Notes under the pieces: generated by a model
Database searches by the model: none
Seen by the model: the letters and a program-made list of their open reading frames with translations, nothing else
Told to the model about the DNA's origin: nothing
Made by a program: the position numbers and the translations under genes
Assembly: GCA_017540905.1 (NCBI GenBank)
Contig: JAFYAC010000019.1
Location: forward strand, 1 to 33,189
Reading direction: 5' to 3'
Source of the DNA: Kiritimatiellia bacterium
Lineage (GTDB): Bacteria; Verrucomicrobiota; Kiritimatiellia; CAIQIC01; Lenti-01
Length of the DNA: 33,189 nt
Shown here: one piece after another, positions 25,476 to 33,189 of the stretch
Position numbering within the stretch: the first letter of the stretch is position 1
How the letters are laid out: every line of letters starts with the position of its first letter

Positions 25476-25616
25476 GCCGGGCGGAGTTGTCCGCCCGGCA
25501 CCTCGAAAGAGTTGTCCCGGGTTGTCCAAGTTGTCTCCTCAAACAATTGCCGGGGATTGTCTGACGGTTTTATTCGCCGGTTGTTTTGTTGTCCGTTTTG
25601 TCCTTTTTGTTTCCAT
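25476..25616 (+). repeat. GTTGTCC long repeat, copy A
   Basis: It opens with a perfect 10-bp hairpin (arms GCCGGGCGGA and TCCGCCCGGC, loop GTTG, 25476-25499), then GTTGTCCCGGGTTGTCC and GTTGTCTCC, an ACAATTG block, and a T/G-rich tail ending near TTTGTTTCC. About 140 bp recur at 27850-27997. Confidence 0.8.
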
Positions 25617-25694
25617 AAACGGTGCCCCTGCGGGCGGAAAGTGAAAAGGGAGGCGTGCGGGCCGCCCGCGCTCCCAGTCGCCGCTCCGAGGAGG

Positions 25695-25748
25695 GCATGG
25701 ATAGCTTGGATGGCGGGAATTGCAGGGATGGCACGAGTGGCACAAATC
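25695..25748 (+). repeat. Degenerate 9-bp array (GCNNGGATG)
   Basis: Six consecutive 9-bp units: GCATGGATA, GCTTGGATG, GCGGGAATT, GCAGGGATG, GCACGAGTG, GCACAAATC. The period is exact while the sequence drifts. It does not lie in a supported gene. Confidence 0.65.
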
Positions 25749-25837
25749 AAAATCTGGCTGGAATTCATTGTGTTGCAAATAGTTGTACATCCGGTCCAGT
25801 CTGCTTGGCACGGTTTGGCATGAATTGGCACGAATCA

Positions 25838-27258
25838 TCACGTCCGGACATACCAACCGCCGGAACGGTTGTTGCCCCGGTACTCGACGGGGCCGTCCGC
25901 CGCACCCAATTCCTTGAGGACGCGGGCCAAGGTCCTAAGAGGGATTTTCAGTTCCATGGATAGTTCGTCCCGCTTCACCCCAGGATGCCTTCCGATGTAT
26001 TCGACCAATCGCGTGCGGTCCCCGGAAGTGTCACGCCTAGAGGGGTGGGCCTTCTCCGTTCCGGAAAAGGATGCCAGCACCGTGGCCCGGAATTCCGTCC
26101 GGTGGTTCAGGTCGAAGGTGGCCTTCGGGTTGCCGTTGGTGGCGAGTTCTTCCTGGACTTTGGTGACGCCGCGGCTGAATTTGTTCACGAAGCCCAGCAC
26201 TTTCATGGCTTCGGCCAGCATCGGATTGCGGTAGTCGTTGACCCGCGGGAAGTTGTCGGGCCGGGCCCGACCGAAAAGGCCGCCCGGATTGACGATTTCG
26301 ATGCGGCCCGAGGAGTATTCGTAGAATTTAGTCGGGGCGTTGCCAAGGAAGTAGTCGCGGTGGACGATGGCGTTCAGCAGCAGCTCTCGGAGCGCCCAGG
26401 CCGGATATCGCGAGCGCTGTTCCTCGCGCATCGCGGAAACGGGCACCGGCCGTGACGCTCCGGGCCCCGTCTTCACGAACACGTCGAGTTCCTGCACTAC
26501 CCCCGCACGAGCGGACCGCGGAACGCCGTCTCCTGGAGCACGTCCCCCGCCACGTCATCCCCTTCGAAGCGCGCGTACTGCACGTAGTCCGACGGAATGA
26601 ACCGCTCGGGATGGCGCGCGAACAGCAGTACGCCCAGATTCGTCGGACAGCCCCGCTCTTCGCTGTAGAACTTCAGCGCCGCCATCTGTTCCTGCACCGG
26701 GCGGTCGTCTTCCTCGGCAATCCGGGCATCGACGGCCTTGGGCAGGTAGACCAGACGGAACAGGTCCGTGTCCAAATCCTTCAGCTTCGCCGTTTCGCAG
26801 GGCAGTTCCTCGTCCCGGATGCCGTACCGCGCCCGCCGTTCGAGCAGGATGCGGACATCTTCTTCCGTCGCGACGGCCTTGCGCGGCCCCACACGGACCC
26901 ACACCTGTCCGGCATAGCGGATGGGCGGATAGCGGGACGGCCACACCGTCACCACCACCACGTCCCCTTCGGGCAGCTCGACTTTGTCAATGGCCATCGA
27001 CGGTGGCGGCAACAGGTTGCCGTCCGTCTTGAGGCCGCCCAGCGACGCCATGGCCCGGTCCTCCACCCGCTTGCCCGAAATGCGCCCGTCGTTCTCCACC
27101 CCCATCAGCAGATACCCCGGCTCGCCCGTGCCCGACAAATCGTTCGCGAACGCGCATACCGCCTGGCCGATCTTGTCCGCCCGTTCGAACGCCCGCGTCC
27201 GCTCCACCCGTTCCCCTTCGGGGCGCGCCAGCAGTTCCAACAGTTCTTCCCGGTTCAT
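25838..27258 (-). pseudogene. AlbA_2 (Schlafen-like) ATP-binding regulator split by a frameshift
   Basis: Start ATG 27258. The first frame gives an AlbA_2 domain (about 15-130: GQAVCAFANDLSG, YLLMGVENDGRISG, VWVRVGPRKAVAT), a linker and LGVLLFARHPERFIPSDYVQ, then a TAG just after a run of five G on the coding strand (plus 26499-26503). The other frame continues without gap: VQELDVFVKTG, WALRELLLNAIVHRDYF (HATPase_c_4 core), IEIVNPGGLFG, RNPMLAEAMKVLGFVNKFSRG, and a C-terminal winged helix. One extra G would restore a 473-residue protein. Such proteins are thought to be transcription regulators, and AlbA_2/Schlafen domains also occur in RNA-cutting defence proteins. The gene may be phase-variable, broken, or intact with an assembly error. 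Confidence 0.8.
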
Positions 27259-27430
27259 TGTGCCATGCCTTTCACGATGCAGTTTCCACCCTACCTCCGA
27301 CTCTCCGCCGGTTCAAGCGATTTGAAGGTTTCCCACGGGTTTCGGGGAAACAAGGCGATTTCGGGATTTGGAACGCGCACGTTCCCAATCTGACATCTTC
27401 GTTTGTACGTTTGGATGCACGAGGAGCTGA

Positions 27431-27754
27431 GGGGCAATTGCCGTTCGACATGCCGATGGTGCCGTTGATGAGACAGACGGGAGAACTACCCAGACAACTA
27501 CCCAGACAGGCCCCCGAACTCCCCAGACAGCTACCCAGACGGGATGGAACATTTCGGAAGTCCAGAGGAACATCCTGGACTACCTTGCCGGGAATCCGGC
27601 AACGTCCCGCCGGGGCATCGCGGAACAACTGCGGAACATCACGTAGGCCGGGGTGAAGTACCATTTCGCGCGTTTGCAGGCGATGGGCGCGTTGCGGCGC
27701 AAAGGGCCGGATTTCGGCGGGCGCCGGGAGGTCGTACTCCCGGAGGGCGAGTGA
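27431..27754 (+). pseudogene. C-terminal winged-helix remnant with internal stop
   Basis: The frame reads a TTQTTTQT-type repeated linker (12-bp DNA repeats with the ACTACCCAGACA core, from 27485), NISEVQRNILDYLAGNPATS, RRGIAEQLRNIT, then TAG at 27644-27646, then AGVKYHFARLQAMGALRRKG and GGRREVVLPEGE. This is the Thr/Gln-linker plus winged-helix tail of AlbA_2 family regulators. The TAG falls between recognition helix parts and breaks the domain. The rest of the gene is absent upstream. Confidence 0.7.
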
Positions 27755-27849
27755 AAGAGCGATAAGTGGGCGGGACATGGATGGGCATTCCGCTTCCCTT
27801 GTCCCCTCTTGTCTTTTTCTCATCTTCCGCTTTCCATTCGCACCTTCCA

Positions 27850-27997
27850 GCCGGGCGGAGTTGTCCGCCCGGCACCTTGAAAGAGTTGTCCCGGGTTGTC
27901 CAAGTTGTCTCCAAAACAATTGTCGGGAATTGTCGGAATTGTCGGACGGTTTTGTGCGTCGGGTGGTTTGTCGTCTTTTTGTTCTATTTGTTTCCAG
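27850..27997 (+). repeat. GTTGTCC long repeat, copy B
   Basis: The same 10-bp perfect hairpin (27850-27873) and following blocks as copy A at 25476, in the same orientation, about 2.4 kb apart. The two copies flank the frameshifted AlbA_2 gene and the 27431 remnant. Confidence 0.8.
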
Positions 27998-28012
27998 AAA
28001 ATGGGCCGAAAA

Positions 28013-28085
28013 TTTTTTCCAATCATTGGAAAAATCGGGCCGTTTTTTCCAACCATTGGAAAAGTTTTTTCCAATCATTGGAAAA
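28013..28085. repeat. Three TTTTCCAAYCATTGGAAAA palindromes
   Basis: Palindromes at 28013-28034, 28043-28063 and 28065-28085 share TTCCAAYCATTGGAA with T-run and A-run ends; copies 1 and 3 are perfect with 9-bp arms around one central base. They stand out as AT-rich in GC-rich DNA. Possible roles are bidirectional terminator or binding site; neither is shown. Confidence 0.75.
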
Positions 28086-28268
28086 CCGGCGTTTTCCCGG
28101 AGAGCTACCAGATTGGCCAAAACCTGGGCGCTTCAGGCAGGGTGGGGGAGCGCGGGCGGAATACGGCGCTGTAACCTTCCGGGGCGGGGTGTGTAGGCAA
28201 GTTGACAGGGCGAAGCCGACAAAGGAGAAGATCCCCCGACCGCATCCGGTTGGTCTGTAGGCTGTGTG

Positions 28269-28733
28269 ATGGAAGACATCTTGTACGAGAAACGCTTGGA
28301 AGCGCTCGCCGCGCTCGAGGACGCGCTGGAGGAAATCGAGGGCGGCGATGGGCTTTCGACCTTCGTGGAGGGGCACGGGCTGCAGAGCCGGCGCTTCCGC
28401 TTCGAGTGGCACGAACCGGTGCTCCACATCTCGTACGACCTGCCCACGGGGCGCGTACTGACTCCCGAAGAGGCGCAGAAGGCGGACGACGAGGAGGCCG
28501 CGGCCGCGATACGGCTCGCCATCCTGGTTTTCCGCGCCATGCTCGACGGGCGGACGGAGGAGCTCGAGGATGGTTCGGTGTGGCTGTGGTGGGACGAGGA
28601 CGGGGCGCGCTACGCGATCTACGGTCCCGACGGGAGCCTGGAGGACAAAGGGGAGGGATGGGCGGTGCTGATGCCGCCCCTCGAAACGCTTTTCCGGGAT
28701 GTGTCGAAGACGCTGGCCGTCTTCTGGGCATGA
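28269..28733 (+). CDS. Small acidic protein of unknown function, possible chaperone-like partner
   Basis: The 154 residues from ATG 28269 (an in-frame GTG precedes it directly) are highly acidic: EALAALEDALEEIEGGDG near the N-terminus, then beta-like FRFEWHEPVLHISYDLP, an acidic helix (EEAQKADDEEAAAAIRL), GSVWLWWDEDGARYAIYG, and a final helix PPLETLFRDVSKTLAVFW. No SD is obvious. It lies 61 bp before the broken kinase-like gene on the same strand. Acidic proteins of this size beside an effector-like gene are often secretion chaperones, but the sequence match is not strong and this is inference. Confidence 0.65.
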   Translation: MEDILYEKRLEALAALEDALEEIEGGDGLSTFVEGHGLQSRRFRFEWHEPVLHISYDLPTGRVLTPEEAQKADDEEAAAAIRLAILVFRAMLDGRTEELEDGSVWLWWDEDGARYAIYGPDGSLEDKGEGWAVLMPPLETLFRDVSKTLAVFWA

Positions 28734-28794
28734 CGCGGAACGGGAAATTTCCGGAAGTCGAAAACAACGGCAACGCAGAAAGTGGAGGCAGTTC

Positions 28795-30899
28795 ATGGCA
28801 GGACCCCAAGGCATCGGACCCGGCAGCAACCCGCAGCAAATCATCAACCAGCCCGGCGCGGGCAACGTCGGGAACGTCGGCGGCGTGCAACCGGGCGGCG
28901 CCCGTCCGGACGCCGCGCCGCAGTCCGGCGGGGCGCCGCAGGCGCCGCCGCGGCGGGAGCCGGTGCGCGCGGCGGATGTCGCGGGGCAGCTCGACATCCT
29001 TCTGCTGAAGGCGGTGCAGGGCTCGACGGGCGGGGTCACCGAGAAGGCCGTGGCGGAGGCCGCGAAGAGCGCGAAGCTGCCCAAGGAGACGAGGACCCGC
29101 CTCAAGGAGCTCGCCGGAGAGGCCCGGGAATGCCTGGCCGCGCTCGCCGCGCTCCGGGACGATCTCCGGCCGCTGCTGGACCGGCTGGCCGCGTACGGGC
29201 GGGAGGGATCGCAGGCGCTCCGGCAGGCCGACATCGACGCGTGCCTCCGGGAACTCGACGCGGTCAAGGCCAGGTTCTCCGCCGTCGCGGCCGCCGGCGA
29301 AATCCAGGTCGGCGAAAGGACCGTGGCCGTGGACCGCTCGCTCCTCGCCGAGGCGTCGAAGCTCCTCGACGGCGTCGGCAAAAAAACAACGCCCTCCACC
29401 GCGAGGTCCTGCACGCGGCGATGGTGGATTTCGTCGAGCGCGAGATCCCGTTCATCGAAGAAGAAATCTTCCCCGAGCGGTTCGCCGGCGAACTCCACAA
29501 GCTGTCGAACAAGTCGAAGAACGACACCCGGCACCTGGAAGCCTTCGCCAAGCAGCACAACGCCTTCCGGGCCGCGGCGTGCGCCTACGCCGGGTTGCCG
29601 ACCCAAAAGAACGAAAGGAATCTCAAGAGGGCCACAATGGCTCTCGAGGCGATGGCGACGGAAGATGTCGAGAAGTGCTTGTCCTTGACGGCCATCACGA
29701 CCTTCAAAGTCGCCGCCGCCGCCTCGGCGGAGTTCAAGGAGGCCTACAAGAACTTCATGGTGAAAGTGATGCTTGCCGTGAAAGACCCGTCGGCCATCCA
29801 GCAGATGATCGACTCCGTGTTCGACGTGATCGGGATTGCCGCCGAAAAGCTCCTCTCTTTCGGCAAGGAGTTCAACGCGGGGAAGGCCGGCAAGTACTAC
29901 GTCTCCGGCGCGGTCCTGGACGCGTTCAGGGGGCGGACGTCGCTCTCGCCGCTCCTCGAGTCCCGCGTCCACGGATATGCCGACAGCGACGTCAACACCG
30001 CCCTCGACGACAAGAACGTCGCGTAGTCCGGGACGCTCGGCGCCGGCAAGTTCAACACCGTCACCCTCGTCAAGGTCGCCGGACGCCTCATGCGCCAGTT
30101 CAACCGCCTGCAATGGTTCGACACGATCACCGGCCAGGGCGACCGCCATGCCGACAACTACATGGTCGACATCGACAAGACCGACCTGTCCGTCACCCTC
30201 AAGGCGATCGACAACGATGCCAGCTACGGCGTCATCCGCCAGGGCCTCCACAAATTCACCATCCCGCCGAACTCCGGGATGCAACGGGCCTTCGACCGGG
30301 CGTTGGACACCATTTCGATGGAACTCGACCAACTCAAGCGGGAGATGCTCGCCGACCCGGGCATCAAGAAAAAGGGCGGCGCCATCGAGATCGACCTCTC
30401 GAAATCGCGGGCCCCCCTGCTCCTGGCCGGACTGCTCAAGCGTTGCGGCCTCAGAAGCATCGTCCCCCCCGCGGAAATCGACCGGGAACTCTACGACAAC
30501 CTGATGCGCCTGGCCCAGGACGCGCCGGACGGCGGCGCGGCGCGCCGTACCCACCTGGCCTCGCTCGAGGAACGCCTCGGGAAGGGCAGCGCCCAGTACA
30601 AGGCCGCGGTGCGGCGGCTCGGCGAATCCATCGAACACGCCCGCAGGCTCGCCGCCGAAGGGAAGGTCTATTCCGCCGAACAGTGGGAAGACCACGACAT
30701 CCAGCGCCGGATCGCCGCCCCGAACCTTGCCAACATGGAAACGAAAATCGGCTCGTACAACATCCTCGGCCCCAATGCGGTGCAGGAGTATTCCGACGAT
30801 GCCCGCTATGTGACCTTTTCCAACAACTTCTTCCGCGACTTCTTCGTTCCGCTCGTCCAGAACTCGACCTGCCCGGACTGGTTCAAGCCCGCCGGGTGA
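28795..30899 (+). pseudogene. Kinase-like, effector-type large gene with frameshift, stop and internal deletion
   Basis: Start ATG 28795 has GGAGG 6 nt upstream. A Gly/Pro/Gln-rich N-terminus is followed by helical domains. At the A7 run 29380-29386 the frame shifts (one more A restores it: KKNNALHREVLHAAMVDF). The second frame runs through long helices to ADSDVNTALDDKNVA, then TAG (30024-30026), then in the same frame GTLGAGKFNTVTLVK, like a kinase Gly-rich loop. It passes directly into RLQWFDTITGQGDRHADNYM and LKAIDNDASYG, a DRHxxN catalytic loop and metal-binding Asp as in PI3/PI4-kinase-like folds. The usual lobe between them is missing. The corrected length is 701 residues. An effector role is inferred from domain style and the acidic neighbour. 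Confidence 0.65.
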
Positions 30900-30946
30900 C
30901 CGGTGGCGGGAGGCCGCGTTGCGGTCCGCACCCCGCGCGCGGGAAG

Positions 30947-30995
30947 GCGGGGCTGAAGCCCCGCGGGCCGATATGGGGGCGGGGGATGCTCCCGC
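30947..30995. repeat. REP-like hairpins downstream of the kinase-like gene
   Basis: GCGGGGC-TGAA-GCCCCGC (30947-30964) is a perfect 7-bp stem with a tetraloop, followed by a second hairpin GCGGG / CCCGC (30979-30995). A related CGGGGGC-TTCA-GCCCCG hairpin lies at about 31128-31144, inside the start of the transposase remnant. Confidence 0.65.
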
Positions 30996-31074
30996 TGGCC
31001 TTGTTCTCCTTGGCGTTTTGGCCCGCCCGAAAAACGGGATTGAAGAAAGGGGGTTCCCTGTGTTTCATGGCGGC

Positions 31075-31347
31075 ATGGAAACACACGGCGAATGCGCCCC
31101 CGACGGCGGCGGAAAAGACATCGGGGGCGGGGGCTTCAGCCCCGCATCCCGGCGGCCGCACTGGCGCAAGTCGTTGCGGAACCCCAACATCAACTACCGC
31201 AACGGCTGGTTTTTCGTGACCACGCAAGTCGCGCACAACAAGTGCATCCTGGGGGCCCTTTCGGACGCCGACGAAATCTGGACGGGCGACCTTTCCGATG
31301 GCGGAATGCTCCGCGCCATGCTACAACTTTTCCCAACCGGCGGATAG
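31075..31347 (+). pseudogene. Truncated REP-associated (Y1/RAYT-type) transposase
   Basis: From ATG 31075 a Gly-rich start is followed by WRKSLRNPNINYRNGWFFVTTQ and VAHNKCILGALSDADE, the first strand and loop of Y1/RAYT transposases (usually NPNxDYxxxGWYFVTxxVxxNKxxFG). Homology stops near 31275, before the HUH motif and the catalytic Tyr, and an unrelated tail runs to TGA at 31347. Only about 45 of the usual 150-250 residues remain. REP-like hairpins lie beside it and inside its first codons, the expected substrates of this family. Confidence 0.6.
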
Positions 31348-31471
31348 CGGATCGGCGGGCCGGCGGATTGTGCAGGGGGCGGGGCGCGGCGGCGTTTTTG
31401 CGTTGCCAATGTTCGGGCGCATCGTGTAACCAGGCACAAGGATTTCGGGGCAACAAAAGGAGCGGAACACC

Positions 31472-32957
31472 ATGGCTCTTGAACTGGTCAATGCGAAATT
31501 CGATGCGTTCGTGGACTTTGCGCGGGCCCAGGCGGCGGCCGGCAGGCAGAAGGCGGTCGCCCGCGCCGATGTGGTCGATTTGGGGAGAATCGTCACGCGC
31601 TCCATAAAGCCCGCCTCCGGCGACACTGGGTCGGCGTCGGCGCGAGGCGCCTTGCCAGCCTCAAGCGGGCCAACAACATCACCCGCGACGCGTTCAGGAC
31701 GGCGGTCGCCAACATGTTCGGCGGCGAAAACCACATCCCCGACAGCGTGAAGGCGGCCATGAAGCTGGAGGATTACGGCAAGGGCAAGCCCCTCACCGCC
31801 CGCCGCATCCTCGCCGTGAAGGCTGCCATCGACGCGGACGGCACGTACGACCGGCTGCTCGCCACGTTCGGCAACGCAAATTCGGAGAATTTCGCGAAAA
31901 ACAAGGGCTGGTCCGCCGCCGAGCTGCCGAAGCTCGCGCGCGCGGCGCACATCCTTTCCTCCATCACCGGGAGGAACGAGCTGGAGGCGATCGCCATGCT
32001 TTCGACGCCCGACTCCATGGAGAACCGCCTGCTGAATTACGGCGGCCGCTTCCTGGAGAATGCCGCGAGCTTCCGGGACGGCCTGCAGCTCCTCAACGCG
32101 TTCTCGGTGTGGTTCACCGGCGTGAACGAGGCGCTGGCGGAGAACGGCGGCGCCCAGGGCGAGCGCAAGGAGGGGATGAGCCCGACGCTCCTCAATGCGT
32201 CGTGCAGCAGTTTCACGGCCGGCATGCTCCGCGGTATGGAGAAGTTCGTGTTCGAGTGCATCGCGCACGACCCGTCCTTCGACCTGTCGGGGCCGGACCA
32301 CGAGAAGCTGTTCGGCATGGAGAACAACGTCGTGACCCACTTTTTTGGGCGCCAGCTCCATGATGCCTGCACGCAGACGATCGCGCAGGTCCCGCCGGAA
32401 AAGCGCAAAACGTTCTTTTCCGCCGTCACCATGTTTTTCCCCCTCGTCGACAATGCCGCGGACGCCAACATCCCGGGCAAGAAACGCGGCGAACCGATGG
32501 ACGTCAAGATGGCCATCGCCCGGGTCCTCAAGCATCTGGACAAGATCGCCGGACTGGAGGCCAGGGGGGAGCTCACGTTCGAGAACGTCGCCAGGCTCGT
32601 CGTCCCCGAGCTGCCGCCGGACAGCGAGTGCGGATTCGCCGAAGTGGGGAAGGCGCTCTCCGACGTCGTGCTCAAGGTGGCCCCGACCTTCGCCAAAAAG
32701 GGCTCAACATAGAGCTCCTGACGTCCGTGTACATCACCATCCAGGAGACGGGCTGCTCCATGGACGAGGCGATCGAGGCCGCCACTGGCGGCACGCGGCC
32801 GCCGCTGGTCCCGTACATGGCGACCGGCACGTTCGGCCTCGAGGCGTTCGACGGCACCACCAAGGTGGGGTATGGGGTCAGGGATTGGCGTTGCCACGCG
32901 GAAGCGCGACGGCCCCCCCCAACGGAAAGTTTCACCCGGCACCAAAAACAGGCTTGA
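31472..32957 (+). pseudogene. Large helical protein gene with two frameshifts
   Basis: ATG 31472 follows AAAAGGAG at 9 nt. The first frame (MALELVNAKFDAFVDFARAQ to VDLGRIVTRSIKPASGDT) is interrupted at GGG 31628-31630; the next continues VGVGARRLASLKRANNITRD, FGGENHIPDSVKAAM and a long helical region including WSAAELPKLARAAHILSSIT and FRDGLQLLNAFSVWFTGVNE, to 32694. A second shift at A5 (32695-32699) leads to GLNIELLTSVYITIQETGC, SMDEAIEAATGG and FGLEAFDGTTKVGYG. Adding one base at each site gives 495 residues. The last 25 residues look foreign. No family is recognised; its style resembles the helical parts of the kinase-like gene upstream. Confidence 0.65.
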
Positions 32958-32983
32958 CTTATCGTATGTATTGTGAAATACAT
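32954..32983 (+). promoter_or_regulatory. Possible -35 and inverted repeat before the last gene
   Basis: TTGACT (32954-32959) resembles a -35. It is followed by ATGTATT-GTGA-AATACAT (32966-32983), a perfect 7-bp inverted repeat ending 6 bp before the ATG. The -10 is not clear. The inverted repeat could be an operator or lie near an insertion-sequence end. Confidence 0.4.
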
Positions 32984-32989
32984 GCCACC

Positions 32990-33189
32990 ATGAAACGAAA
33001 ACCTTCCCCCGCAGATCCCCGGCGCGATGCGTTCCGGGAACGGATCGAAGCCCTCTGGCCGCTCGCCAAAGGCTCCGTCAGCGAGGTTCGCAAGCCCTGC
33101 ACCCGTCCCGGATGCAAGGCCTGCGCATCCGGCCAGAAGCACCCCGCCCTCATCTTCACCTACCGCAAGGACGGCAAGCTCCGCTGCCG
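32990..33189 (+). CDS. DUF6788-like, insertion-sequence-associated protein, partial
   Basis: The frame MKRKPSPADPRRDAFRERIE, LWPLAKGSVSEVRKPCTRPG, CKACASGQKHPALIFTYRK, DGKLRCR runs off the window. The pattern G-S-V/L...V-R-K-x-C-x-R-P-x-C-x-x-C-x-x-G-x-K-H-P-A is that of the small Cys-containing proteins (DUF6788) that often precede or accompany IS4/IS1634-type transposases; a transposase would be expected just downstream. Three Cys in CTRPGCKAC may bind zinc. No SD is evident. Confidence 0.65.
   Translation, partial: MKRKPSPADPRRDAFRERIEALWPLAKGSVSEVRKPCTRPGCKACASGQKHPALIFTYRKDGKLRC

Larger units (their letters stand above)
25127..25837. other. Gene-free stretch composed of repeats
   Basis: No convincing gene. 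It holds a degenerate copy of the GTTGTCC repeat (25149-25205), dispersed hairpin repeat copy 3, the long GTTGTCC repeat (25476-25616), a GCGGGC/GCCCGC palindrome near 25657, and a 9-bp array (25695-25748). It separates two AlbA_2 remnants that face each other. Confidence 0.6.

Noticed and set aside
1-33189. tRNA, rRNA, riboswitch or replication origin
   Set aside because: No cloverleaf with a TTCGA-type T-loop, no rRNA core sequence, no recognisable riboswitch core and no DnaA-box cluster was seen by eye; short or divergent ones could be missed.

Overview
The window looks like a high-GC chromosome fragment from an uncultured member of the PVC group, most likely Verrucomicrobiota/Kiritimatiellota or Lentisphaerota. 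The reasons are exported proteins with a single DxDxDG calcium-type motif, an SHD1-like small exported protein, many 8-9 bp simple-repeat arrays inside and between genes, and dispersed hairpin repeats. No rRNA, tRNA or core housekeeping gene was seen, so the assignment is inference.

Region A (1-12.95 kb) is an exported-protein island. Three secreted proteins lie on the minus strand (the first runs off the window). Then, divergently, come a four-helix-bundle (S23-type) protein, a translationally coupled giant exported protein of 2,742 residues, and a small exported SHD1-like protein. Simple repeats recur at translation starts and signal-peptide codons here. In two genes inverted arrays flank the ribosome binding site and start codon and could fold the mRNA into a long hairpin. 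In the giant gene the Shine-Dalgarno has a 9-nt complement in the early codons.

Region B (12.95-16.3 kb) holds two small toxin-antitoxin-like modules (PIN toxin plus ribbon-helix-helix-type antitoxin; GNAT acetyltransferase plus small partner) around a truncated, frameshifted RhuM gene and dispersed hairpin repeats.

Region C (16.3-23.56 kb) is a tight four-gene operon. It begins with a methyltransferase-like subunit and a 1,369-residue nuclease-helicase-methyltransferase protein, a restriction-modification pair whose big subunit has a GIY-YIG-like N-terminus. Two unrecognised genes follow at 3-4 bp spacing: a low-GC membrane-anchored coiled-coil protein and a basic helical protein. These two are the best candidates for undescribed components.

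Region D (23.56-33.19 kb) is accessory DNA in decay. It has a 339-bp MITE-like fold-back element, four remnants of AlbA_2/Schlafen-like ATP-binding regulators, repeated hairpin elements, a triple palindrome cluster, an acidic small gene beside a broken kinase-like gene, a truncated RAYT transposase, another broken large helical gene, and the start of a probable IS-associated gene. Most lesions are single-base losses in homopolymers, but premature stops and internal deletions also occur, while the 8.2-kb and 4.1-kb genes elsewhere are intact.
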